A stretch of DNA of 64,000 nucleotides from Flagellimonas profundi. GTDB taxonomy: Bacteria; Bacteroidota; Bacteroidia; Flavobacteriales; Flavobacteriaceae. Below, piece after piece: positions 45,610 to 53,625 of this stretch (the stretch's first letter is position 1; each line of letters opens with the position of its first letter). The notes beneath the pieces were generated by a model. That model made no database searches, was not told the DNA's origin, and saw only the letters and a program-made list of their open reading frames with translations. Made by a program: the position numbers and the translations under genes. The DNA is taken from assembly GCF_017313275.1 (NCBI RefSeq), contig NZ_JAFLNM010000005.1, positions 175,586-239,585 of the forward strand, given 5' to 3'.

Positions 45610-45858
45610 TTAGTGATCGTGGTGTGTTTCTCCGTCCTCGTGAGTGTGAGTACCCTCCTCTTCAGTTTGTACGGAGTCCTTATCCATTGTAAATTCCTCC
45701 TGTTTAACTTCTTCCTGTTCGTGCGTATGGTCTGCACCTTCCCCATGGGTATGTCCATGGTCGTCTTTGGGTTCTTCTTTTTTGGTGTCGCGACATCCTG
45801 TAATTCCTATTGCAATGATTACCATTGATGCCATTAAAATTTTTGATACTGTTTTCAT
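45610..45858 (-). CDS. small His/Glu-rich metal-binding lipoprotein
   Basis: An 82-residue lipoprotein (lipobox GITGC, Cys22). The mature part is almost only Glu, Asp, Lys and His, with clusters DHGHTHGEGADHTHE (about residues 33-47) and HTHEDGETHHDH at the C-terminus. It lies between the TolC and adaptor genes, with 12 and 19 bases of spacing. A role as a periplasmic metal buffer or chaperone for the efflux complex is inferred. No named family was recognised. Confidence 0.8.
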   Translation of the reverse strand: MKTVSKILMASMVIIAIGITGCRDTKKEEPKDDHGHTHGEGADHTHEQEEVKQEEFTMDKDSVQTEEEGTHTHEDGETHHDH

Positions 45859-45877
45859 CTTTTTGTTTTTTAAGGTG

Positions 45878-47062
45878 TTACAATTGATGTATTAATAATT
45901 GTGCTTGTAATTGCTGTAATTGTTTTTCCATTTCCAACATCCTATCGGTTGCATCCCGATAAAACTGAACTTCCATATAATATTCCAAAAAGGAATATTC
46001 CCCCAGACTATAGGCTTTAAATAAAAGTGCTTCGCTATCTAGGTTGGATAGGGTTTCTTGATATTCGGTGTATTTGTTGAACAACAAAAGGTACTGGTTG
46101 TATTCTTGTTGAAATTGTGAATACATCAATGCCCTTGTTACTTCTGAATTGGTTTGCTGATACTCAAAGTCGGCCTTCGCCGCCTTGACTTTGTTTTTAC
46201 TGTTCCATAAGGGAATGGACAAACCGCCAAATACCCCAGAATAATCATTGCCATTCACACCTTGGTAGTTATATCCCAATGAGATATTAGGAAGGACTTT
46301 GTTCTTTTCCAGTTTGACGCTCTGGAAAGCAGAAGCTTCATTGGCTTGAAGTTCAGTCAATCTTGGGTCATTGGCCAGTTTTTCACTCCAAATTGTCTCA
46401 ATGCTTTGTAATTGGACAGGACTGTCCAACTGCAAATCATTCATTTCAATGGATTGGCCACCATTTAGCGTTTGCAATTCGGTCAGTTGGTTTTGTATAT
46501 CTGCTTGTATCTGTTCCACAACAAACTGTTCCTGTATCCAAGCTACTTTAGCCTTGTTGAGATCCAAAATTCCAACCTGTTCCTTATTGTACAATTCCTG
46601 GATTTGTTGGAAAACCTCCAAACTTTGGGTTTTCCGGACCTCTTCAATCTCCAGCCTTTTCCGAAGCATGTTCAGATTGATCAACCCCTCTTTGGCTTTC
46701 AATAGGATTTCTTGACGCTTTTTGGTATACATCGCTTCCAATTGATCCTCTTGAAGCTTGTTCCATTTATTGCGTGCCAAATACACTGTGGGAAACTCAA
46801 AGGATTGTGATACTTCAAATTCTGAATAATCGTCCGATTGGTGCTCACCAAACGGTAAATAATACCCAAGAACTTCTGGATTCGGTAAATTGTTACCGCT
46901 TTTATTTAACAATTGCTGCCCATTGATATACGATTGATAGGCCTTCAACTCTTTATTGTTCTGTTCTATTTGGCTTAGTACTTTCTCCATCTCAGTGGAT
47001 TGTGAAAACACTTTACCGAAGAACAGGTATACGCAAAGAGCGTATACGAATTTAAATTTCAT
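45878..47062 (-). CDS. TolC family outer membrane efflux channel (CusC/CzcC type)
   Basis: A 394-residue outer-membrane factor. The ATG at 47062 gives a signal peptide (MKFKFVYALCVYLFFGKVFSQ, about 1-20). The frame extends 14 codons further upstream without a signal. Long amphipathic helices with Leu/Gln/Glu heptads fill the chain, arranged as two OEP repeats (LNMLRKRLEIEEVRKTQSL and, later, YSQFQQEYNQYLLLFNKYTE). The short size is typical of Bacteroidota CzcC-like proteins. It should form the trimeric exit duct for the RND pump. Confidence 0.88.
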   Translation of the reverse strand: MKFKFVYALCVYLFFGKVFSQSTEMEKVLSQIEQNNKELKAYQSYINGQQLLNKSGNNLPNPEVLGYYLPFGEHQSDDYSEFEVSQSFEFPTVYLARNKWNKLQEDQLEAMYTKKRQEILLKAKEGLINLNMLRKRLEIEEVRKTQSLEVFQQIQELYNKEQVGILDLNKAKVAWIQEQFVVEQIQADIQNQLTELQTLNGGQSIEMNDLQLDSPVQLQSIETIWSEKLANDPRLTELQANEASAFQSVKLEKNKVLPNISLGYNYQGVNGNDYSGVFGGLSIPLWNSKNKVKAAKADFEYQQTNSEVTRALMYSQFQQEYNQYLLLFNKYTEYQETLSNLDSEALLFKAYSLGEYSFLEYYMEVQFYRDATDRMLEMEKQLQQLQAQLLIHQL

Positions 47063-47144
47063 AATGATTTTGTTTAGGTTTATCAAAAATTGAGAAACAA
47101 ACATGCTGAATCCTTAAGCAGTAAGAATCAGCCTGCCTTCTTGA

Positions 47145-47573
47145 TTAACCTAATGAAGGGGGTCCCCGAAGTGAATAATTGAATAAATAAGCTTTTCGAA
47201 GCTTGTCTGGTGGACGATACCATTTCTTAACTATGGTATCTGATTTATAAAATGTATAAATGACCAGCTTAGGAAGTCGCGTTTTTGCTATTAATTTTTC
47301 TAAGGAAACTTTTTCGACTGTTCTCTGCTTCAATACCAATATATCGGTCGTGGTATTGGTATGGGCATGCATTTCAAAAAACCAATCCAGGAATCCTTTT
47401 GTTGGATTTTCCTTTTCCGGTTCATCGGAATGATGATTGTGATGGTTATGTGCCACATCATGATGATGCTCCTCTACATGTTGATGATGCCAGTGTGGTA
47501 CTACTTTGTGCATCAAAAGCATACTGAGTATCCCCAGAAAGAAAAGTGCCTTTATGTTTCGGTATTTTCGCAT
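47145..47573 (-). CDS. His-rich membrane-anchored protein of the metal efflux cassette
   Basis: A 142-residue protein of unknown family. A single hydrophobic segment at about residues 8-24 is followed by a strongly His-rich stretch, HWHHQHVEEHHHDVAHNHHN (about 27-46), facing the periplasm if the segment is a signal anchor. The remaining 80 residues are basic and end in a Pro/Arg/Tyr-rich tail. It is the first gene of the metal module. I use the ATG at 47573, since the frame extends 3 codons to a TTG. A metal-sensing or metal-scavenging role is likely but unproven. Confidence 0.78.
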   Translation of the reverse strand: MRKYRNIKALFFLGILSMLLMHKVVPHWHHQHVEEHHHDVAHNHHNHHSDEPEKENPTKGFLDWFFEMHAHTNTTTDILVLKQRTVEKVSLEKLIAKTRLPKLVIYTFYKSDTIVKKWYRPPDKLRKAYLFNYSLRGPPSLG

Positions 47574-47786
47574 CTGATTCAAAGATAGGAAACTATATAG
47601 AATCCGTGAAGACGTTTTTCAGTGGAATCTATGTTCGTTTTAAACAAAATGCTCTCAAAACCTTGGTATGAAATAGAAATCGATATAAGGCGAACGCAAC
47701 GAAGTGGAGTGCTGCAAGCCCCAAATCTTGCCAAACTAACCTTACTGAGCGAGGCAATTTTATCTATTAACGATATAGTCTCCTCA

Positions 47787-48353
47787 TCATTTGAGGTAAT
47801 CCAATGGTCTGTTTGCTTCACGTCTATATCGTTCCAACCGCCCTTCCGTTATTTCAAGCTTCAGATAGCTTTTCCCAAAACTGCTCTTGACCACCTTGAC
47901 ATTATTAAGTATACTATTTAAATCCGATTGGAGCGAGGCCGCCTTTTCCTCCAACCGATCATACTTGATTTTCGGAACAGTTACTTCACCCTCGAACACT
48001 GGGTCTGGCTTTGGTGGATTCTTTTCGATCATGTCCTCAAGAAAATCATCCCCATCTTCATCATTGTCCAATTCCTGATTGAAAAGGGCCTGCATCATAC
48101 CAATGGTGGGCAAGGTTTGGTTCTTTTCAATGTCCCTGATTATGGCAATGACCGCATCTGTCCGTTTCCTGTTTTTAATGATCTCTTGACCTATGCTCTT
48201 TTCAAATCTTTCAGATGGCATAAAACCGTGCCACTCAAAAAAGTCCATTACCATATCCAAGGTATGGGAATAACTCTTGCCCACTTTTCTTGAAAAGACC
48301 TTGAATCTTAATAGTGTCCTTTTCTTTATTCGTACTGCTCTAAAATCGTCCAT
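47787..48353 (-). CDS. BfmA/BtgA family mobilisation protein
   Basis: A 188-residue protein with an N-terminal ribbon-helix-helix-like region (FSRKVGKSYSHTLDMVMDFF, about residues 19-38), an acidic middle (about 90-108) and a basic coiled-coil C-terminus. The pattern resembles BfmA/BtgA proteins found beside tyrosine recombinases in Bacteroidota mobilisable elements, where they bind oriT and assist a relaxase. No relaxase gene accompanies it here. The assignment rests on recalled sequence features and context. Confidence 0.7.
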   Translation of the reverse strand: MDDFRAVRIKKRTLLRFKVFSRKVGKSYSHTLDMVMDFFEWHGFMPSERFEKSIGQEIIKNRKRTDAVIAIIRDIEKNQTLPTIGMMQALFNQELDNDEDGDDFLEDMIEKNPPKPDPVFEGEVTVPKIKYDRLEEKAASLQSDLNSILNNVKVVKSSFGKSYLKLEITEGRLERYRREANRPLDYLK

Positions 48354-48745
48354 AATACATGTTTTAAAGGGCTCAATTGTTACAATTTTGTTCAGTAATT
48401 ACATGTACTTTCAACGTTTTTGCAACAATAAAAACCATAATCTCTGAATTCAAACATTTCCAAAAACCCTTACAAACAGGGCTTTTCCGAAGGAAAATGA
48501 ATCAATAGCGCCGCTTTAGCGCGCTATCCTCTTGCTTTTCAACTTAGTGTCGCCAAGGCGACGCTAAATAGAAAACTTTTGCCAAAGCAGGTTGTAGATT
48601 ACGTCCTATCAGTTTTTTGCTCAACGCTTATCTTCCCGAACACTACAAAAACCCGATAGGAACCAAGCGCAAAAGTCTGGGTAAGATTGGGACTAAAAAT
48701 CTTCGATAGTTTCGGCACCCTAATCATTGCAATGAATTCTCAAGA
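48354..48745. other. non-coding spacer of the element with inverted repeats (candidate oriT)
   Basis: A 392-bp region without an ORF between the mobilisation gene and the recombinase. It contains two adjacent hairpins. One is at 48505-48527 (ATAGCG and CGC pairing with GCG and CGCTAT around TTTA, one bulge). The other is at 48545-48566 (GTCGCC/GGCGAC with an AA loop and TAG/CTA ends). A longer-range pair TCCTATC (48604-48610) and GATAGGA (48655-48661) follows. GC-rich hairpins in an AT-rich setting beside a bfmA-like gene are typical of transfer origins. Confidence 0.45.
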
Positions 48746-50017
48746 TTAAAAGACAGAGTTACCAAACTTCTCGTTATCATCAATTGAATCTGAGAATTTA
48801 GATTCCAGAATTGATTCCAAACCACTCATATCCTCACTGATTTTTTTATCCAAGACCCGCGCATAAATTTGGGTCGTGGCCAATTCTGAATGGCCCAATA
48901 TTTTGGAAACAGTTTCAATAGGAACCCCATTGCTTAAAGTAATAGTCGTAGCGAACGTATGTCTTGCCATATGGAAAGTTATGTGTTTATTGATATGGCA
49001 TGAATCCGCAATCTCTTTCAGATAGCTATTTAATTTTTGATTGGAAATCTTAGGAAATAATTTATCTGTACGTCTTTTCGGATGATAATGATATCTCTTC
49101 ACAATCGACAATGCTGGTCCCATTAAAGGCAGCTTGAAGCTGTTCTTGGTCTTTTGTCTTTTTGTACTTATCCAATGCTTTCCATCGATACCCAATACTA
49201 GATTGTCCTCATTAAGGTTCATTATATCACAATAGGCAATACCTGTGTAGCAACTAAAAACAAATAAGTCTTTTACAATTCGTAACCGTTCAATCTTGGT
49301 TTGGAAATCCTGAATTTTTCGTAATTCTCCCATGGTCAAAAAATCCCTTTCCTTTTTTTCCATCCTAATCTTAAATTTTTGAAAGGGATATTTTTCTAAC
49401 CATTCATTGTTCACAGCCATTCTGACCATCTTTCTCAAACGTTGGATATGTTTCATTGCCCCGTTGTTCGAAAGTCTACCATGATGGTGAATAGGATGTA
49501 GTTTTCGCAAGTAGGTCTCGAAACCTACAACAAACTGATGGTTTAGTTGTGACAATCTATAATCATCGGATTTATATTGCTTCTTCAAGTAGGCCAACAA
49601 GTACTTCTGAGTGGTCTTATAATGGCTCAGGGTCGCTTTACCCAGATTATGTGAGCCATGGAGGTTATGGTATTCAAAGAGGGCTGTTAACGTCATTTGG
49701 TTCTCATCCTCCCCGAAATACTTCGCCTTGACCATTTGCGGTGTAATGTGGGTTGTTTTGGATCGTAATTCACGGTAGCATTGGAAAAGTTCGGTTTCAA
49801 CCTCCATTAAATAGGCGTTGATTTCCTGCGCTTCCGTTGTGCGCCCCAGAACCCTCGATCCCTTTCGGTCCCAACTTTCTGCAGGAATGGTGTATTTGAG
49901 GCTCATGTTAACTCGTTGTGAATCAACGGTGATACGGGCATAAATCTTAGCAGTTCCGTCATTCCGCCGGGCAGTGCTTATCCAAAAACTGATTGAAAAT
50001 GTAGACCGAGTTCTCAT
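48746..50017 (-). CDS. tyrosine recombinase / integrase of the element
   Basis: A 423-residue site-specific recombinase. The N-terminal arm-binding domain (about residues 5-95), a SAM-like core-binding domain (about 105-205) and the catalytic domain (about 215-390) are all present. Catalytic residues visible are HMARHTF (His-x-x-Arg), LGHSELATTQIYARV (His/Tyr nucleophile) and a Lys in the TKRQKTKNS hairpin. The first catalytic Arg is not in the usual place: the motif reads TGIAYCDI, as in several Bacteroidota recombinases. The ATG at 50017 (MRTRSTFSISFW) is chosen over an upstream ATG at 50047. The gene lies next to its tRNA target. Confidence 0.92.
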   Translation of the reverse strand: MRTRSTFSISFWISTARRNDGTAKIYARITVDSQRVNMSLKYTIPAESWDRKGSRVLGRTTEAQEINAYLMEVETELFQCYRELRSKTTHITPQMVKAKYFGEDENQMTLTALFEYHNLHGSHNLGKATLSHYKTTQKYLLAYLKKQYKSDDYRLSQLNHQFVVGFETYLRKLHPIHHHGRLSNNGAMKHIQRLRKMVRMAVNNEWLEKYPFQKFKIRMEKKERDFLTMGELRKIQDFQTKIERLRIVKDLFVFSCYTGIAYCDIMNLNEDNLVLGIDGKHWISTKRQKTKNSFKLPLMGPALSIVKRYHYHPKRRTDKLFPKISNQKLNSYLKEIADSCHINKHITFHMARHTFATTITLSNGVPIETVSKILGHSELATTQIYARVLDKKISEDMSGLESILESKFSDSIDDNEKFGNSVF

Positions 50018-50096
50018 AGGTTTTGTGTTAAATTGAACGAAAATCACCTACGAAAGTCAAATACTAAGTTGCTGTAATATAGTAATTTACAGGCTT

Positions 50097-50137
50097 ATTC
50101 GGTTAACACTTTTCACAAAAAAATTTACTAACCGAAT
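50097..50137. repeat. candidate recombinase arm-binding sites
   Basis: ATTCGGTTA at 50097-50105 and its inverse TAACCGAAT at 50129-50137 form an inverted pair, and the second belongs to the 12-bp TTACTAACCGAA that recurs at 40849-40860 near the other end. Such repeats just inside both attachment sites are expected of arm-type sites. Confidence 0.5.
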
Positions 50138-50246
50138 TGCAAACCAAAACATATCAAATCAAACCAATTCAAATAAAGGCCTAAAACGTCAAAACCTTGC
50201 AAATCAATAAGATATGCAAGGTTTTGTTTTTGTTTAAACTCTAAAA

Positions 50247-50269
50247 GTGGGCGCTGAGGGATTCGAACC
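50247..50269. repeat. attachment-site repeat, tRNA end of the integrative element
   Basis: Identical 23 bases to 40776-40798, forming the 3' end of the intact tRNA-Val(TAC). This copy restores the tRNA after integration. Confidence 0.88.
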
Positions 50270-50322
50270 CCCGACCCCCTCGGTGTAAACGAGGTGCTCT
50301 GAACCAACTGAGCTAAGCGCCC
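50248..50322 (-). tRNA. tRNA-Val(TAC)
   Basis: A complete cloverleaf on the minus strand: acceptor GGGCGCT/AGCGCCC, anticodon stem CCTCG/CGAGG with loop TTTACAC (anticodon TAC), T arm with loop TTCGAAT, discriminator A. CCA is not encoded. Its 3' end is the integration target of the adjacent element. Confidence 0.96.
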
Positions 50323-50392
50323 ATTCAATTTCCTAAATGGGAGTGCAAATATAAGACTGTTTTTGATTTAAAAAACAAAAAATTGAAAAAAA

Positions 50393-51604
50393 TTATACTA
50401 CTTCTGCCACAACAAAAGTACTTCCTCCAATATAAATCATATCGTTGTCATTCGCTTTTGTTAAAGCTTTTTTAAATCCTTTTTTGACCGACTTGCAAAC
50501 CCTTCCCGTAAGTCCCTGCTCTTCTGCAAGTTCCTGAAGCTTCAGTGCATCCATACCCCTGGGAATACTTGGTCTCACAAAGTAATATGATGCATCTTTT
50601 GGAAAAAGTGAAAGCACAGCATTTACATCCTTATCATTTACAAACCCGAGCACAATATGAAGTTTTTCGTATGATTGCTTTTTTACCTGTTCCAGCACAA
50701 GTTCAAGCCCCTCTTTATTGTGGGCTGTATCGCAAACCACCAATGGGTTTTGTTGCAGTATTTGCCACCTGCCAAGCAAGCCCGTATTTTGGACAACCTT
50801 TTTAAGTCCCTCGGAAATTGCCTCCTCTGGAACATCAAAACCTTTTAATTGGTGAATGGTCGCCACCACCCCATTGATGTTCTTTCGCTGATATTCCCCA
50901 AGCAAATCAGTTTTGTATCCTTTGGCAGGATTGACATCCGCAAAAACAATATGGGACTTCAGCTGATGGGCAATTAGGTTAAAAATCATCTGGGTCTCCG
51001 GCTGGGTCTCACTAACGACCACAGGAACTTTCCGTTTGATGATACCCGCCTTTTCCAAGGCAATCTTCTCCAAGGTATCACCCAAAAACTGCGTATGGTC
51101 CATACCTATATTGGTGATCAAGGACACTTCGGGAGTTATAATGTTGGTAGAATCCAACCGTCCGCCCAAACCAACCTCGATCACAGCGATATCCACTTCT
51201 TCCGCTGCAAAATAACTAAATGCCATTCCCACGGTCATTTCAAAAAAGGAAAGCTTGTGGTACTCAAAGTAAAGTCGGTGTTGTGCTATAAAATCGATTA
51301 CGAATTTCTTACTGACAACCTTTCCGTTTATTTTGATACGCTCCCTGAAATCCTTTAAGTGGGGTGAAGTATATAGCCCGACCTTGTAACCCGCTTCTTG
51401 GAGAATGGAAGCCAACATATGGCTGCTGGACCCTTTTCCATTGGTACCAGCTACGTGAATACTTTTAAATTTTTTCTCGGGATTGTCCAGTACATTGCAT
51501 AGGTGTATGATGTTGTCCAGCTTGGCATTGAACGCCGCAGCACCTTTTTGCTGGTACATCGGAAGTTGTCCGAACATCCAGTCCAACGTTTCCTGATAGG
51601 TCAC
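50393..51604 (-). CDS. folC: bifunctional folylpolyglutamate synthase / dihydrofolate synthase
   Basis: A 403-residue Mur-ligase-type enzyme adding glutamate to folates (and to dihydropteroate). The P-loop is VAGTNGKGSSSHML (about residues 50-63), and the NIITPEVSLITNIGMDHTQF segment (about 154-173) contains the conserved GMDH. Its ATG overlaps the tonB stop by one base, making it the last gene of the exbB-exbD-tonB-folC operon. Whether both activities are present cannot be told from sequence alone. Confidence 0.94.
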   Translation of the reverse strand: MTYQETLDWMFGQLPMYQQKGAAAFNAKLDNIIHLCNVLDNPEKKFKSIHVAGTNGKGSSSHMLASILQEAGYKVGLYTSPHLKDFRERIKINGKVVSKKFVIDFIAQHRLYFEYHKLSFFEMTVGMAFSYFAAEEVDIAVIEVGLGGRLDSTNIITPEVSLITNIGMDHTQFLGDTLEKIALEKAGIIKRKVPVVVSETQPETQMIFNLIAHQLKSHIVFADVNPAKGYKTDLLGEYQRKNINGVVATIHQLKGFDVPEEAISEGLKKVVQNTGLLGRWQILQQNPLVVCDTAHNKEGLELVLEQVKKQSYEKLHIVLGFVNDKDVNAVLSLFPKDASYYFVRPSIPRGMDALKLQELAEEQGLTGRVCKSVKKGFKKALTKANDNDMIYIGGSTFVVAEVV

Positions 51605-52482
51605 TATTGTCCCAGTTTAAAGTTGACCACCACAAAACCTATTTGCTGTGCAGGTGCGTTGGAATCAGGGTTCCATCTATGGAGCATCGCCGTTTCACGA
51701 GCTGGCTCCAAAAGACAGGGTGCATTATTGGTAGTACCCTTGACCCCAGGTTGCGCTTTGATCACATTGCCACTTCTGTCCACAACAATTCGGACCACTA
51801 CCCTGCCCTCCTCGTTACATTCTTGCTGCACTTGGCCCTTATCGGCCAAAGATCTACCGCTCAGGCCATATCCGCCTGTTCCGGTTCCTGGCGATCCATA
51901 GTAAGAGGTAGCATAGGGATCGCCATCAGGTTGGCCTTTGTCTCCAACGCGATCATCATCACCTTCGTTACCTGTAGTGGTACCATCCGATTTACCGATG
52001 CCACCAATTAAGGCATCCACACTTTTCTTCTTGGCTTCTTGCTCTTGTCTTTTACGTTCTTCGGCTTCTCGCTTTTCTCTCGCAATACGCTCCGCTTCCG
52101 CTTTGGCCTTTTCAGCTTCCTCCTCGGCTTTTCGCTTGGCTTCCTCCTGTTGTCTTAGTTTGATGGTCTCTTCATCGTTGCTTGTCAACACTTCCTCAAC
52201 CGGGGCTTCTTCAACAACCGCTTCTTCAGGTTCAGCAGGCTCAGCCACTTCCTGGGGCTCAGGCTGACTTTCGACTTCTCTAGGTTCGGAACGAATGGGC
52301 TCCGTAGGTTGTACTTCCCCACTTCCATATTCCATGGTCCCAAAATTAACAGCAATACCATTTTCAATGGGAGGGTCGAGGTACGTTAATCCAATATAAA
52401 AAAGCAATAGCAGGAGTGCGCTTAACAAAAGTGTTGTAAGCGTAAAGGATTTTTTCTTGTGTCTCGTATCTAAAAAGGACAT
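51604..52482 (-). CDS. TonB-family energy transducer
   Basis: A 292-residue periplasm-spanning protein: one N-terminal membrane helix (about residues 17-34), a Pro/Glu-rich linker (about 55-95), a long charged helix of Glu/Ala/Lys/Arg (about 105-150), a Gly-rich stretch and a C-terminal TonB/TolA-like fold (about 215-292, RVVVRIVVDRSGNVIKAQPG). With ExbB and ExbD it carries proton-motive energy to outer-membrane receptors such as the SusC at 32-35 kb. The long helical linker also recalls TolA. One-base overlaps on both sides show tight coupling. Confidence 0.88.
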   Translation of the reverse strand: MSFLDTRHKKKSFTLTTLLLSALLLLLFYIGLTYLDPPIENGIAVNFGTMEYGSGEVQPTEPIRSEPREVESQPEPQEVAEPAEPEEAVVEEAPVEEVLTSNDEETIKLRQQEEAKRKAEEEAEKAKAEAERIAREKREAEERKRQEQEAKKKSVDALIGGIGKSDGTTTGNEGDDDRVGDKGQPDGDPYATSYYGSPGTGTGGYGLSGRSLADKGQVQQECNEEGRVVVRIVVDRSGNVIKAQPGVKGTTNNAPCLLEPARETAMLHRWNPDSNAPAQQIGFVVVNFKLGQ

Positions 52483-52868
52483 TATTTTGGCCGCACCGCC
52501 AAGATAACCTTGTAACTGTTCCTATTGGCAATGTCCATTACGTTGACTGCTTCTTTAATGGCAACGCTTTCTTCTGCCCTGAGGATGATTGTCGGCTTTT
52601 CTTGACCTTCAAGTGCCTTTTTTAATTCAATTTCAATGTATTCTTTGTTGATCTGCTCGTTGTTCACAAAGTATTTCAGGTCCTTATCAATAGTTACCGA
52701 AACATTTTGAGTGTTCGTCGATTTCCCTTTTGCTTTTGGCAACAACAAATCCAATGCATTTGGCGCATTGGACGTTAGCATAAAAAACACCAACAACAGA
52801 AACACAATATCTGTCATTGACGACATACTAAATTCCGGACTTACTTTATTTCTTCCCTTCAGTTTCAT
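52482..52868 (-). CDS. exbD: ExbD/TolR family biopolymer transport protein
   Basis: A 128-residue protein with one N-terminal membrane helix (about 21-36) beginning at the conserved proton-channel Asp20 (SMTDIVFLLLVFFML) and a small periplasmic domain (about 45-128). It forms the ion-driven motor with ExbB. The start is 7 bases after the exbB stop, and its own stop overlaps the tonB start by one base. Confidence 0.93.
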   Translation of the reverse strand: MKLKGRNKVSPEFSMSSMTDIVFLLLVFFMLTSNAPNALDLLLPKAKGKSTNTQNVSVTIDKDLKYFVNNEQINKEYIEIELKKALEGQEKPTIILRAEESVAIKEAVNVMDIANRNSYKVILAVRPK

Positions 52869-52875
52869 AGAAAAA

Positions 52876-53568
52876 CTATATAGGTTCGTTCAATAAATCC
52901 AAAAACTGTACCGCATTTGCTTCCATTTGGTGCACCACCTTATCCGTTCGCACCACCAAGTGGTTATAACCGATATAAGCGATAATACCGACTACAAGAC
53001 CAGCAACCGTTGTGGTCATTGCGGTATAAATGCCTGACGCCAAGGAACCCATTTCTGCCTGGCCTCCACTACTTGCCATTTCATGGAACGCCAAAATCAT
53101 ACCAATTACGGTCCCCAAGAAACCAATCATGGGCGCAGCACCGGCAACCGTAGCCAATACACTTACGTTTTTCTCGAGTTTGTACACTTCTAATGTACCT
53201 GCATTCTCAATTGCCGTATTGATGTCATCCAAAGGTTTTCCAATTCGGGCAACCCCCTTTTCTGTAAGTCGTGCTACGGGAGAATCCGTTTGTGCGCACA
53301 ATAATTTTGCAGCCTCCAATTTCCCGTTCATGATATGATCACGAATCTGGTTCATGAAGTTCTTATCTATTTTGGACGCTGCTTTAATGGCAAAAATACG
53401 TTCAAAATAAATGTACATTGCTACAAACAGAAGAACAAAAAGCACCATAATTATAATGACACTTCCTGTTCCTCCGTTGACAATAAGATCAATGACGGAC
53501 AAGGTCTTTTCTTCGGAAATTGAGGCAGTTGCCTCAGCACCTTCCGTTACTTCTTGAAAAATATTCAT
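52876..53568 (-). CDS. exbB: ExbB/TolQ/MotA family proton channel protein
   Basis: A 230-residue inner-membrane protein with three hydrophobic segments (about residues 33-52, 135-160 and 178-202). The conserved GAAPMIGFLGTVIGMILAF (about residues 142-160) is the MotA/TolQ/ExbB signature, and TTTVAGLVVGIIAYIGYNHL (about 188-207) is the last helix. It is the first gene of the exbB-exbD-tonB-folC operon. Confidence 0.94.
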   Translation of the reverse strand: MNIFQEVTEGAEATASISEEKTLSVIDLIVNGGTGSVIIIMVLFVLLFVAMYIYFERIFAIKAASKIDKNFMNQIRDHIMNGKLEAAKLLCAQTDSPVARLTEKGVARIGKPLDDINTAIENAGTLEVYKLEKNVSVLATVAGAAPMIGFLGTVIGMILAFHEMASSGGQAEMGSLASGIYTAMTTTVAGLVVGIIAYIGYNHLVVRTDKVVHQMEANAVQFLDLLNEPI

Positions 53569-53625
53569 ATAAAATCCCCAATTTAAGTTGCAATTATAAC
53601 GGAGATTTTTGAACTAAAGTATTTT

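Larger units (their letters stand above)
40776..50269. mobile_element. integrative element in tRNA-Val(TAC) carrying heavy-metal efflux
   Basis: The element is bounded by a 23-bp direct repeat of the tRNA 3' end, with the intact tRNA at the integrase side, the classic layout for tyrosine-recombinase islands. One unit is 9471 bp. Contents in order from the tRNA are the recombinase, a hairpin-rich spacer, a BfmA/BtgA-like mobilisation gene, and a metal resistance module of His-rich membrane protein, TolC, His-rich lipoprotein, adaptor and RND pump. All genes read on the minus strand. No relaxase, conjugation or replication gene is present, so movement would need helper functions. Confidence 0.85.

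Noticed and set aside
47579..47821. An 80-codon minus-strand frame between the His-rich protein gene and the mobilisation gene
   Set aside because: It overlaps the end of the mobilisation gene, lacks recognisable features, and its sequence looks like translated non-coding repeat. I treat the 47583-47786 gap as non-coding.
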